Below, piece by piece: positions 9,210-16,039 of a stretch of 64,000 nucleotides of DNA (its first letter is position 1; each line of letters starts with the position of its first letter). Below the pieces are notes generated by a model, which made no database searches, was not told the origin of the DNA, and worked only from the letters and a program-made list of their open reading frames with translations. The translations under genes were made by a program, and so were the position numbers. The stretch comes from Flavivirga spongiicola (GTDB taxonomy: Bacteria > Bacteroidota > Bacteroidia > Flavobacteriales > Flavobacteriaceae): contig NZ_JAUOEO010000001.1 in assembly GCF_030540825.1 (NCBI RefSeq), positions 1,709,001-1,773,000 of the forward strand, given 5' to 3'.

Positions 9210-9664
9210 AAATAACGAGGCATCTCTTCAATAATCTGTTTTGTTTTATCATCAACCGCTTTCTTAAGACGGTCATTCGTGTTTTCTTGGTCTTCTAAAG
9301 CCATTGTAGTAGATGTAGTCCTAACAATCTCTAAAGCCAATTCTCTGGCTCTATTTTCAATTGTTTTTTCAATAGAGCCACCCATAGGAACAAATCCATA
9401 TACCAATTTCATATTTAAAGCTTTCCCTGCTTCTTCTAAACTTTTTAAAGTAATATTACCTTCTTTCTCTCTTTTCTCATAACCTTCTACCGCTGGGGGG
9501 GTAACACCTAGTCGTTCACTAAATTGTCGTAAGGACATCTTGTAAGCTTTACGTATCACATGAAGCCACCCTCTATCAGGAACGGTAAGGTTTAATAGCG
9601 GATAATAAACTTGAAGTTTATTATCCAATTGTTCTATCATTAATTTATGTCTTGAATCTCTCAT
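9200..9664 (-). CDS. mobile mystery protein A (HTH regulator partner)
   Basis: This 154-residue protein has a helix-turn-helix of the XRE/Cro type at about residues 40-80 (MSLRQFSERLGVTPPAVEGYEKRE; ITLKSLEEAGKAL), followed by a charged helical tail. The tail includes the family-typical VYGFVPMGGSIEKTIE. This matches mobile mystery protein A (TIGR02612), which is nearly always encoded directly upstream of the Fic protein B, as here. It probably represses its own operon by binding the repeated motif at 9693-9739. Confidence 0.85.
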   Translation of the reverse strand: MRDSRHKLMIEQLDNKLQVYYPLLNLTVPDRGWLHVIRKAYKMSLRQFSERLGVTPPAVEGYEKREKEGNITLKSLEEAGKALNMKLVYGFVPMGGSIEKTIENRARELALEIVRTTSTTMALEDQENTNDRLKKAVDDKTKQIIEEMPRYLWD

Positions 9665-9692
9665 AACTATGATTTTACATTATTTACAAACT

Positions 9693-9739
9693 TATAAGTT
9701 TATAAATATATCATAAATATACACATATAAGTTTATAAA
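9693..9739 (-). promoter_or_regulatory. operator-like direct repeats upstream of the mobile mystery A/B operon
   Basis: The 14-mer TATAAGTTTATAAA occurs exactly twice, at 9693-9706 and 9726-9739, with a centre-to-centre distance of 33 bp (about three helical turns). The first copy extends to TTATAAGTTTATAA, which is itself two TTATAA half-sites. It lies 29-75 bp upstream of the HTH gene start, where an autoregulatory operator would be expected. That the HTH protein binds it is an inference. Confidence 0.5.
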
Positions 9740-9777
9740 AAAAATAAAATATAAATCTTCAGATTTATAATATTCAA

Positions 9778-9823
9778 AAAACCATCTTATTAGACGACTT
9801 TTTTGACAAAAAGTTGGTTTTTC
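9778..9823 (-). terminator. probable terminator after the DUF5689 gene
   Basis: On the minus strand, AAAAACCA ... TGGTTTTTT forms an outer stem. A nested ACTTTTT/AAAAAGT pairing lies inside it, and a T-run follows. It sits about 30-75 bp downstream of the DUF5689 stop. The large, AT-rich loop makes this less certain than the other terminators. Confidence 0.45.
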
Positions 9824-9854
9824 TATGGATTATTCCAAAACGGAATCCAAGATT

Positions 9855-11282
9855 CTAAGGTAAATAATCAATACTAATAGCATCCAGCTCATAAACACCA
9901 TCAAATATTTCTTGTCCGCTACCCGTATATTTAAAAGCAATATGTATGGTACCGGTAACACAAGACAAATCTACATTTCCAGAATTGAACCAAGGCACAA
10001 AAGAATCGGTATCTTTTACAATATAAGCTGCAGTTAAAACACCCCAGTTTGCAGAATTTATATTTGCTTCGGTACCATCCCAATCTAAAGCATACAACAC
10101 TTCTAAATAACTACTATCTGCTAAACTATTAGAGGTTTTAAAGCGCAAGGTCTCTCCATCTTGAGTATCCAGATTGATGGCTGGTGTTATTAACCACCCA
10201 ACATTACTAGCGTCACCAGAACTTGCAGATTTAAATCTGGCAGACCTTCCTAAAGAAGCATTCGTTGATGTTGAAGAATAGGCTTCCCAACCCTCACTAC
10301 CTGCTTCTATATAGTTAGTCCACCCGTTTCCTGCTATTAGCTTATTGTTTTTTTGCGATTCGAAATCTTCATAAAATAAATTCATTGTTCCCAACGCTGG
10401 TGCCAATCCGCAATCCAATTCCATGGGGTCACAGCGCTCATCAGAATCAAAAGTAATATCAGACGAACTACTGACTATCAATACATTAAAATTATCTCTA
10501 TAATCTCTACTAAATACACCTCGAATACTTCCTTTATTCTGAGGTACCGGCAACGATTTAAAATCTGAAAACGTACTTGTTTGTAGTAAAATAGAAGCTC
10601 CGGACTCACAGTTTTCTAAAATCCTTAAACCATCAAAAGCATCGGTAGATTCACCCGCATAGGTTAATGCCAAATCAAACCTATTAACTTGCATGTTATC
10701 TAATTGAATTAAAGTGTTTTCATCGGCTTCTGTTAAATGAATTAATGAACTAATTTTAGGCGTAATTGTAACCACCTCTGAGGTTCTTAAAACAATGTTT
10801 TGGTACTCAAAATCTTGAATTTGCTCTATTCTGGAATCCTCGCCGCGACCAATGGCTAAAACGCCATTAGATTCCCCAATGGTTAAGCCTTTAAGTTTTA
10901 CATATACTTTTCTCCCTAACTCATAGCTATCTGATAGACTCCCTACATTAATTTCTAATTTAATCCCAAGCCTAGGATCATTGTCCGGGTTACTTTCATC
11001 TACTTTATTTTGAATAATGAGTTCTTCAAAGAAGTTACCCGCTCTGTCACTTGAAATAACATAACCTTCAATATACAAATCTTCGTTTATAACTGTTATA
11101 AGCTCTCCTTTGTTTTTTGCTTGTTCATACCTTTCATAAATAGCTTTAAATGTTGTTAATTGGTTTACTGGAACGACTATATTTTCTACGTCATCAGGAC
11201 TTGGAATACTATGGTCTTCATCTACACAAGAAAAAAATAGTATAACCATATTTAAAATTAAAAGTCTATTTCTATAATTCAT
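9855..11282 (-). CDS. DUF5689-domain surface lipoprotein
   Basis: This 475-residue lipoprotein has a signal peptide with lipobox LFFSC (Cys18 followed by VDED, a surface-export-like acidic stretch). The N-terminal half (about 40-280) is DUF5689, an OB-like fold seen in Bacteroidetes exported proteins (VINEDLYIEGYVISSDRAGN). The C-terminal half (about 300-475) is a jelly-roll, choice-of-anchor-like domain (NGWTNYIEAGSEGWEAYSS; FDGVYELDAISIDYLP). It starts 9 bp after the upstream TonB receptor stop, so the two are one operon. DUF5689 proteins are often adjacent to secreted endonucleases, as here, which suggests a role in binding nucleic acids at the surface. Confidence 0.85.
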   Translation of the reverse strand: MNYRNRLLILNMVILFFSCVDEDHSIPSPDDVENIVVPVNQLTTFKAIYERYEQAKNKGELITVINEDLYIEGYVISSDRAGNFFEELIIQNKVDESNPDNDPRLGIKLEINVGSLSDSYELGRKVYVKLKGLTIGESNGVLAIGRGEDSRIEQIQDFEYQNIVLRTSEVVTITPKISSLIHLTEADENTLIQLDNMQVNRFDLALTYAGESTDAFDGLRILENCESGASILLQTSTFSDFKSLPVPQNKGSIRGVFSRDYRDNFNVLIVSSSSDITFDSDERCDPMELDCGLAPALGTMNLFYEDFESQKNNKLIAGNGWTNYIEAGSEGWEAYSSTSTNASLGRSARFKSASSGDASNVGWLITPAINLDTQDGETLRFKTSNSLADSSYLEVLYALDWDGTEANINSANWGVLTAAYIVKDTDSFVPWFNSGNVDLSCVTGTIHIAFKYTGSGQEIFDGVYELDAISIDYLP

Positions 11283-11291
11283 TATACTGTT

Positions 11292-14138
11292 TTAAAAATT
11301 AACATATACATTTAGAAAATACGTTGCGCCTCTTCCGTACCAATATTTAGATCCAAAAACAGGTTTATTTAAAGCTTTATCGTCTCTTAATTGCCTGTAA
11401 TTAGCATTTCTTCCTTGTTCAAAACCGCCAGTTTTAAAAATTTCATCTAAAACATTATTGATACTTGCAAAAAAACCAATGTAATACTGATTAACACGCC
11501 ACGATTTACCTCCCACGAGGTTTACAACCATATAATCATCAAAAGGTTCTTGTTTTAGCAGTTCTTTAGTGATAGCTTCATCATAATCAACAAATGGTAA
11601 GCCATCAACATCTGTGAAAAAATTATCGGTTCTGGTTAGTGGGCTAATATCGACATACGTTTTATCGAAAAAATTGGCTGTGGCACCAAACCACCAATAG
11701 CCCGGGTCGCGATATTCAAACCCCATAGAGTAAGCCCGGTGCGGGCCAACAGCTAACTTATAGTTTTTAAGTTTAGAGGTTCCTAAATAAACATTCTCAA
11801 ACCTGTCTGAAGACAGATATAAGTCCGGATTATTAGCATAAGTGTATTGTCCTAAGGCTACTGCTCCTTTTAATTTAATAGTGGGTGTTACCTGAGCTTC
11901 TATACCTAGTTCTGTGCCTAAATAATTTTTATCGATGCCTTGTAGGATCTCTTGAATAAACTCGTTGTCGTCATTGCCTGATTGTTGTGTTCCAGATTCA
12001 GCAATCACATGTCCTATACCATCTGCAAAGAAAAACGAAATATCATTGGTACCTTTAAGCTTTGTATAAAACCCTGTAAGTCTTGCTTTAACAATAGACG
12101 ACCTAAAAATATAACTCGCATCTAAAGACATTATTTTTTCTTCGGAAATATTCGGAACAATGTTGTGGTTCGCTCTGGAATTAGAATAACTATTACGAAT
12201 AGAAGGAGCTTTCATAATATAACCTGCATTTATGCCTGCTATGTGTTTACCTGTAATCTTATAAGTGCCACCAGCTTTAACACCTAATCCTGTAAAGGAT
12301 AACGCCTCGCCTTTACCAAAGGAATTATTTTGAAATGTTTCGTGTTGAAACAAACCTTCTCTTTGATATCGTGTATTGGTTATACTTCCCGATACAAAAA
12401 AATCTAACGTATTATATGTAAACTGTGCTTGTGCAAACCCGGAAATAATATTGGCAAACATATTATAATGATAGCCGTAAGTGTCTCCAACACCTACAAC
12501 GGTATTCGGTTTTTTTAAATCAAACTGAACGCCATCAAAGCTATCTACATTCAAAAAGCCGGAACCGCCAAGAAGATCTAGAACTTGAGCATAATTTTTA
12601 GATTCCAGCTTTTTATAATTAATAGATGCATTAAACAAAATATGTTCGCTTAACTCGCTACTAAAAATAGTGTTTACGGTTAATTGATTATCATCTACCC
12701 TATCTTCATATAACATATACGTTGCAATTCTCTCTTGAGATGTATTAATTAAATTTGCATCGTACATCTGTTGCCAATTAATTTGTCCGTTATTTAAAAA
12801 CGTTTGCTGTGCACCATAAGCGAACTCTAAATCATTTGGAAAATTCCTTTCAAAATAACTTGGAAGTTGTTGATAATAGGTTGGACTCGGATTTCTGCCT
12901 CCACTCTCAAAAACTATAGTCCCATCGGTATTTATTATGCGATTAGCTCCTCCATATGCCAAACGACTGTTTCCTAACTTTCCAAACTGATAACCTACAT
13001 TAGTGTTTAATTTTGTTTTACTATTTATATGCCAATAATGGTTTATCATAACTATGGGTTCTTCAACTTCTTTAATACGTGAATTACGCTTTTTACCATC
13101 TTGCCAACCCCAATATTCATTATACTTTATTCCTTTTAAATTATAAACTTCTTGAGTATTTGGAGACGATTTGCCTCTTCTGTTTGGTGCATAAATACCT
13201 GTGAAACTTAAGCTATGTTTATCATTAATTACTTTTTCTATGGATGTAAAAATTGAATTAGAGTTATATAGTGTTGCATCTTGATAGCCTTCATTTCCCC
13301 AACGCCTTCCTAAAGACAATGTATAAGCCCAACTACTTTTTAATAACCCTGAAGTGTAGGTAGCCATCAATCTATTGGCATAGCTTCTATTAGATGATGA
13401 ATAAGTTACCCGTCTTCCTGATCGCATTTGCGATGCTCTGGTATTAATATTTATGGTTCCTAACAGTCCTCCAAAATTGTAGTTAGAAGGTGTTAAGCCA
13501 GTGTTAAATTCCTGATTACGCACCACATCATTTAAACCACCCCAATGGCTCCATTGTGGACGTCCATTATAGATTTTATTCATTTCGATACCATTAATCA
13601 TAACCGATCCCTGATCCGAATCTAAACCTCTCAACTTAAAAAAGGAAGCACTAAACTCAAAGGCTGCTGTACGTTGAAAAATATCTGGAGACGATTGTAA
13701 TAATCCTGAAATATTGCCCAATCCATGAGTATCATCATCAAGCTCGTCATCAGAAAGGCTTATTGTAAATAAATCTTGAGATGACGAGTTATCTAACTCC
13801 AAAGTCATATCGGTAATGTTTACGATCTGATGTTCATTAACGACTATGGGATATCTTTTACTTATATATCCTGCTTTTGAAATTCTTAAAACCTGTTCGC
13901 CTAAAGGGACATTTACAGAGAATGCAAATTCTCCCAAAGGGTCTGTTTGTGTCTGTTGTTTTGTTTCTTCTATAATAATAATGACATTCTCTATAGGCTG
14001 AAATGACATGGCATCTTTTACACTGCCTTTTATAAGCGTTTGTTGTGCAAACACAGATCGTGTTGAAAACAATATGAGTAGCATCATGGCTACTTTTTTT
14101 AATAGGACTCGGTTCTTTTCTATTAAAAGTATGTTCAC
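11292..14138 (-). CDS. TonB-dependent outer membrane receptor (nuclease-linked)
   Basis: The 948-residue protein has a signal peptide (VAMMLLILFSTRSVFAQQ), a CarboxypepD_reg-like domain at about 35-115, a plug (KLRGLDSDQGSVMINGIEMNK near 170), and a barrel ending YFLNVYVNF. There is no STN domain and no SusC signature. Transcribed with the DUF5689 lipoprotein and divergent from a secreted endonuclease, it may import phosphate-containing products of extracellular DNA or RNA breakdown. The substrate is inferred from neighbours only. The start could also lie slightly downstream at Met18 or Met19. Confidence 0.9.
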   Translation of the reverse strand: MNILLIEKNRVLLKKVAMMLLILFSTRSVFAQQTLIKGSVKDAMSFQPIENVIIIIEETKQQTQTDPLGEFAFSVNVPLGEQVLRISKAGYISKRYPIVVNEHQIVNITDMTLELDNSSSQDLFTISLSDDELDDDTHGLGNISGLLQSSPDIFQRTAAFEFSASFFKLRGLDSDQGSVMINGIEMNKIYNGRPQWSHWGGLNDVVRNQEFNTGLTPSNYNFGGLLGTININTRASQMRSGRRVTYSSSNRSYANRLMATYTSGLLKSSWAYTLSLGRRWGNEGYQDATLYNSNSIFTSIEKVINDKHSLSFTGIYAPNRRGKSSPNTQEVYNLKGIKYNEYWGWQDGKKRNSRIKEVEEPIVMINHYWHINSKTKLNTNVGYQFGKLGNSRLAYGGANRIINTDGTIVFESGGRNPSPTYYQQLPSYFERNFPNDLEFAYGAQQTFLNNGQINWQQMYDANLINTSQERIATYMLYEDRVDDNQLTVNTIFSSELSEHILFNASINYKKLESKNYAQVLDLLGGSGFLNVDSFDGVQFDLKKPNTVVGVGDTYGYHYNMFANIISGFAQAQFTYNTLDFFVSGSITNTRYQREGLFQHETFQNNSFGKGEALSFTGLGVKAGGTYKITGKHIAGINAGYIMKAPSIRNSYSNSRANHNIVPNISEEKIMSLDASYIFRSSIVKARLTGFYTKLKGTNDISFFFADGIGHVIAESGTQQSGNDDNEFIQEILQGIDKNYLGTELGIEAQVTPTIKLKGAVALGQYTYANNPDLYLSSDRFENVYLGTSKLKNYKLAVGPHRAYSMGFEYRDPGYWWFGATANFFDKTYVDISPLTRTDNFFTDVDGLPFVDYDEAITKELLKQEPFDDYMVVNLVGGKSWRVNQYYIGFFASINNVLDEIFKTGGFEQGRNANYRQLRDDKALNKPVFGSKYWYGRGATYFLNVYVNF

Positions 14139-14221
14139 TCAAATAATGTTATTTGATTTAATTTGTTTGCGAATATATATTATTTGTAAGAATTAACCTC
14201 TCTAAATTTAAAGAAAATATC

Positions 14222-14229
14222 TACTTTTG
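14222..14229 (+). promoter_or_regulatory. -7 promoter element of the endonuclease gene
   Basis: TACTTTTG matches the Bacteroidetes -7 consensus TAnnTTTG and lies 22 bp before the ATG at 14252. No good -33 TTG was found at normal spacing, so only the -7 box supports this. Confidence 0.4.
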
Positions 14230-14251
14230 ATTTAAATTAATAACTCCCTAT

Positions 14252-15304
14252 ATGAAATGTTTAAGTTTTTGCTTTATCGTATTATATGTTCTCTGTATTG
14301 GAAGCACACATGCACAGGAAAAAAAACTATTTAAAATTCATACGATAGCTTTTTACAATTTGGAAAACCTGTTCGATACTATTAACGATCCTAATAAATT
14401 GGATGAGTTTAGTCCCATGATGAAATTAAAAACAAATCGTGCCAAAGTATATAAAAAGAAGGTACAAAATATGGCTCGAGTGATCGCTGATATAGGCTAT
14501 AAAACAACTCATAATAAACCCGTCATTATTGGAGTATCTGAAGTTGAAAATCGAGAAGTGTTGGAAGACCTTGTTAACGATTCTTTATTAAGAGATACAG
14601 ATTATGGTATTGTTCATTTTGATTCTCCCGATGCTCGGGGTATTGATGTTGGTTTATTATATCAGAAAAAGCTATTTATCCCAGTATACACAAGCAAACA
14701 CAAACTAAAAATTTATGATGATACCAATAGGAAACAAATTTACACGAGAGATCAATTATTAGTAAGCGGAAACTTAGAAGGGGAAATGATTCATATTATT
14801 ATTAATCACTGGCCATCTCGCCGTGGTGGCGAAGCCAAGAGTAGACCAAAACGTATGGCAGCTGCTAAATTGAATAAATACTTAATTGATTCACTTCAGG
14901 TAATAAATCCTTATGCAAAAGTTTTTATTATGGGCGATTTAAATGATGACCCTACAAACAAAAGCATCAAAGCTATTTTAAAAGCTAAAAAGGAGAAAAA
15001 CAAAACCGGTTTAAAAGGACTTTATAATCCTTTTGAAAGTTTTTATAAAAGTGGATTAGGCACTACAGCTTATCGAGATACCTGGAGTTTGTTTGATCAG
15101 ATTATCATGACCAAACCTTTACTTAAAAAAGAGTATGCTTCCTTTCGGTTTTATAAAGCCGGCATCTTCGATGAAAGTTACTTATTTCATAAAGAAGGTC
15201 GTTATAAAGGCTATCCTTTCAGAAGTTTTTCTAATGGTCGTTTTACAAATGGTTATAGTGATCACTTACCTGCTTATGTGTATGTTATTAGGGAAGTGAA
15301 GTAA
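14252..15304 (+). CDS. secreted endonuclease/exonuclease/phosphatase-family protein
   Basis: This 350-residue protein has a signal peptide (CFIVLYVLCIGSTHAQ) and the EEP (DNase I-like) fold. Motifs in order are IAFYNLENLFD near residue 33, the metal-binding Glu in VSEVENREVL near 96, NHWPSRRGGEAKSR near 190, MGDLNDDPTNKS near 228, and the C-terminal SDHLPAYV. All expected catalytic His, Asp, Asn and Glu residues appear present. It is probably a periplasmic or extracellular nuclease that degrades DNA or RNA. It is divergent from a TonB receptor and DUF5689 lipoprotein. An extracellular phosphatase or sphingomyelinase-like role cannot be excluded from the fold alone. Confidence 0.88.
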   Translation: MKCLSFCFIVLYVLCIGSTHAQEKKLFKIHTIAFYNLENLFDTINDPNKLDEFSPMMKLKTNRAKVYKKKVQNMARVIADIGYKTTHNKPVIIGVSEVENREVLEDLVNDSLLRDTDYGIVHFDSPDARGIDVGLLYQKKLFIPVYTSKHKLKIYDDTNRKQIYTRDQLLVSGNLEGEMIHIIINHWPSRRGGEAKSRPKRMAAAKLNKYLIDSLQVINPYAKVFIMGDLNDDPTNKSIKAILKAKKEKNKTGLKGLYNPFESFYKSGLGTTAYRDTWSLFDQIIMTKPLLKKEYASFRFYKAGIFDESYLFHKEGRYKGYPFRSFSNGRFTNGYSDHLPAYVYVIREVK

Positions 15305-15366
15305 CAGTTGCACTTATTAAAAAGTATGTTCTATATAAAAGTTTCTGATTATTTATGGTATAACAC

Positions 15367-15451
15367 TTTGTCATTCCTGCGAAGGCAGGAATCTTATGCA
15401 TTGAACTTATTAATTTTTAAAGTGGATTCCTGCCTTCGCAGGAATGACAAA
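15367..15451. repeat. REP-like inverted pair (TTTGTCATTCCTGC arms)
   Basis: Two 27-base arms (15367-15393 and 15425-15451) are perfect inverted copies separated by 31 bp. Each arm also contains its own hairpin, ATTCCTGC-GAAG-GCAGGAAT, so the element is doubly symmetrical. The layout is like a REP doublet (BIME). The arms begin with TGTCATTC, as does the element at 8429-8578. It lies between the endonuclease stop and the shared terminator. Confidence 0.8.
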
Positions 15452-15459
15452 ATAACTTT

Positions 15460-15502
15460 AAAACAAAAAGCGATACTAATTATTAGTATCGCTTTTTGTT
15501 TT
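15460..15502. terminator. bidirectional terminator between endonuclease and membrane protein genes
   Basis: A 20-bp perfect inverted repeat (AAAACAAAAAGCGATACTAA and its complement) with a 3-base loop has T-runs on both strands. It lies between two convergent genes, so it can serve both. Its end overlaps the stop of the downstream minus-strand gene. Confidence 0.85.
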
Positions 15503-15939
15503 TAACCTATCCAAGCGCTCCAAGGAATTCGTGATAAGAATAATACTAAAGCGATGGTATAAAAAATAGCTATTGTTTTTAATTTAGCTTTGGAGGTTAA
15601 TTTCTTTTTATGCTTGGAATAGCCAATGGTTATTAAAGCTACTGCTACTATGTTTATAAAAGGATGCTCTACAAGATACAATCTTGCTAAAGAATTACCC
15701 ATGACACCCCCTCCTAATTCACTCCATAACCCAAATCTGGGAGACACGAAGTACAATATCAATCCTATTAATAGTTGTATATGCGATACTATTAAAGTAA
15801 ATAGTGATTTTCTAAAATCGTTGGCTTCGTATTCTTTATCTCCAAATGTTTTTATTAAAGCGTTTACTGTTGCTATGATTAATACTAAAAGTACTAAATA
15901 TGCCCAATAAGAATGCAGCATCATTACAATATCATACAT
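15502..15939 (-). CDS. small four-helix inner membrane protein (cytochrome b-like annotation family)
   Basis: This 145-residue protein has four predicted membrane spans: about 12-28 (YLVLLVLIIATVNALI), 47-64 (LIVSHIQLLIGLILYF), 92-106 (FINIVAVALITIG) and 119-135 (IAIFYTIALVLFL). Several histidines lie near span ends (H9, H52, H90). Such proteins are often labelled 'cytochrome B' in Flavobacteriaceae, but no biochemical role is shown by the sequence and heme binding is unproven. It stands alone between a shared terminator and the terminator of the next receptor gene. Confidence 0.75.
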   Translation of the reverse strand: MYDIVMMLHSYWAYLVLLVLIIATVNALIKTFGDKEYEANDFRKSLFTLIVSHIQLLIGLILYFVSPRFGLWSELGGGVMGNSLARLYLVEHPFINIVAVALITIGYSKHKKKLTSKAKLKTIAIFYTIALVLFLSRIPWSAWIG

Positions 15940-15985
15940 GTGTCAAATATTTAAATTTATTACAACAAATGTAATAATTAAAAGC

Positions 15986-16016
15986 ATAAAAAAACCGCTT
16001 CAACTTGAAGCGGTTT
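15986..16016 (-). terminator. intrinsic terminator after the TonB receptor gene
   Basis: On the minus strand, AAACCGCTTCAA-G-TTGAAGCGGTTT is followed by a run of T (seen as A's at 15988-15994). It is a 12-bp perfect stem starting 24 bp after the receptor stop. Confidence 0.85.
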
Positions 16017-16039
16017 AAAATTATATGATTTTGTTTCAT

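Noticed and set aside
15308-15505. Small plus-strand ORF through the REP doublet
   Set aside because: Its sequence is largely translation of the inverted repeat and the terminator, so it is not a credible gene.
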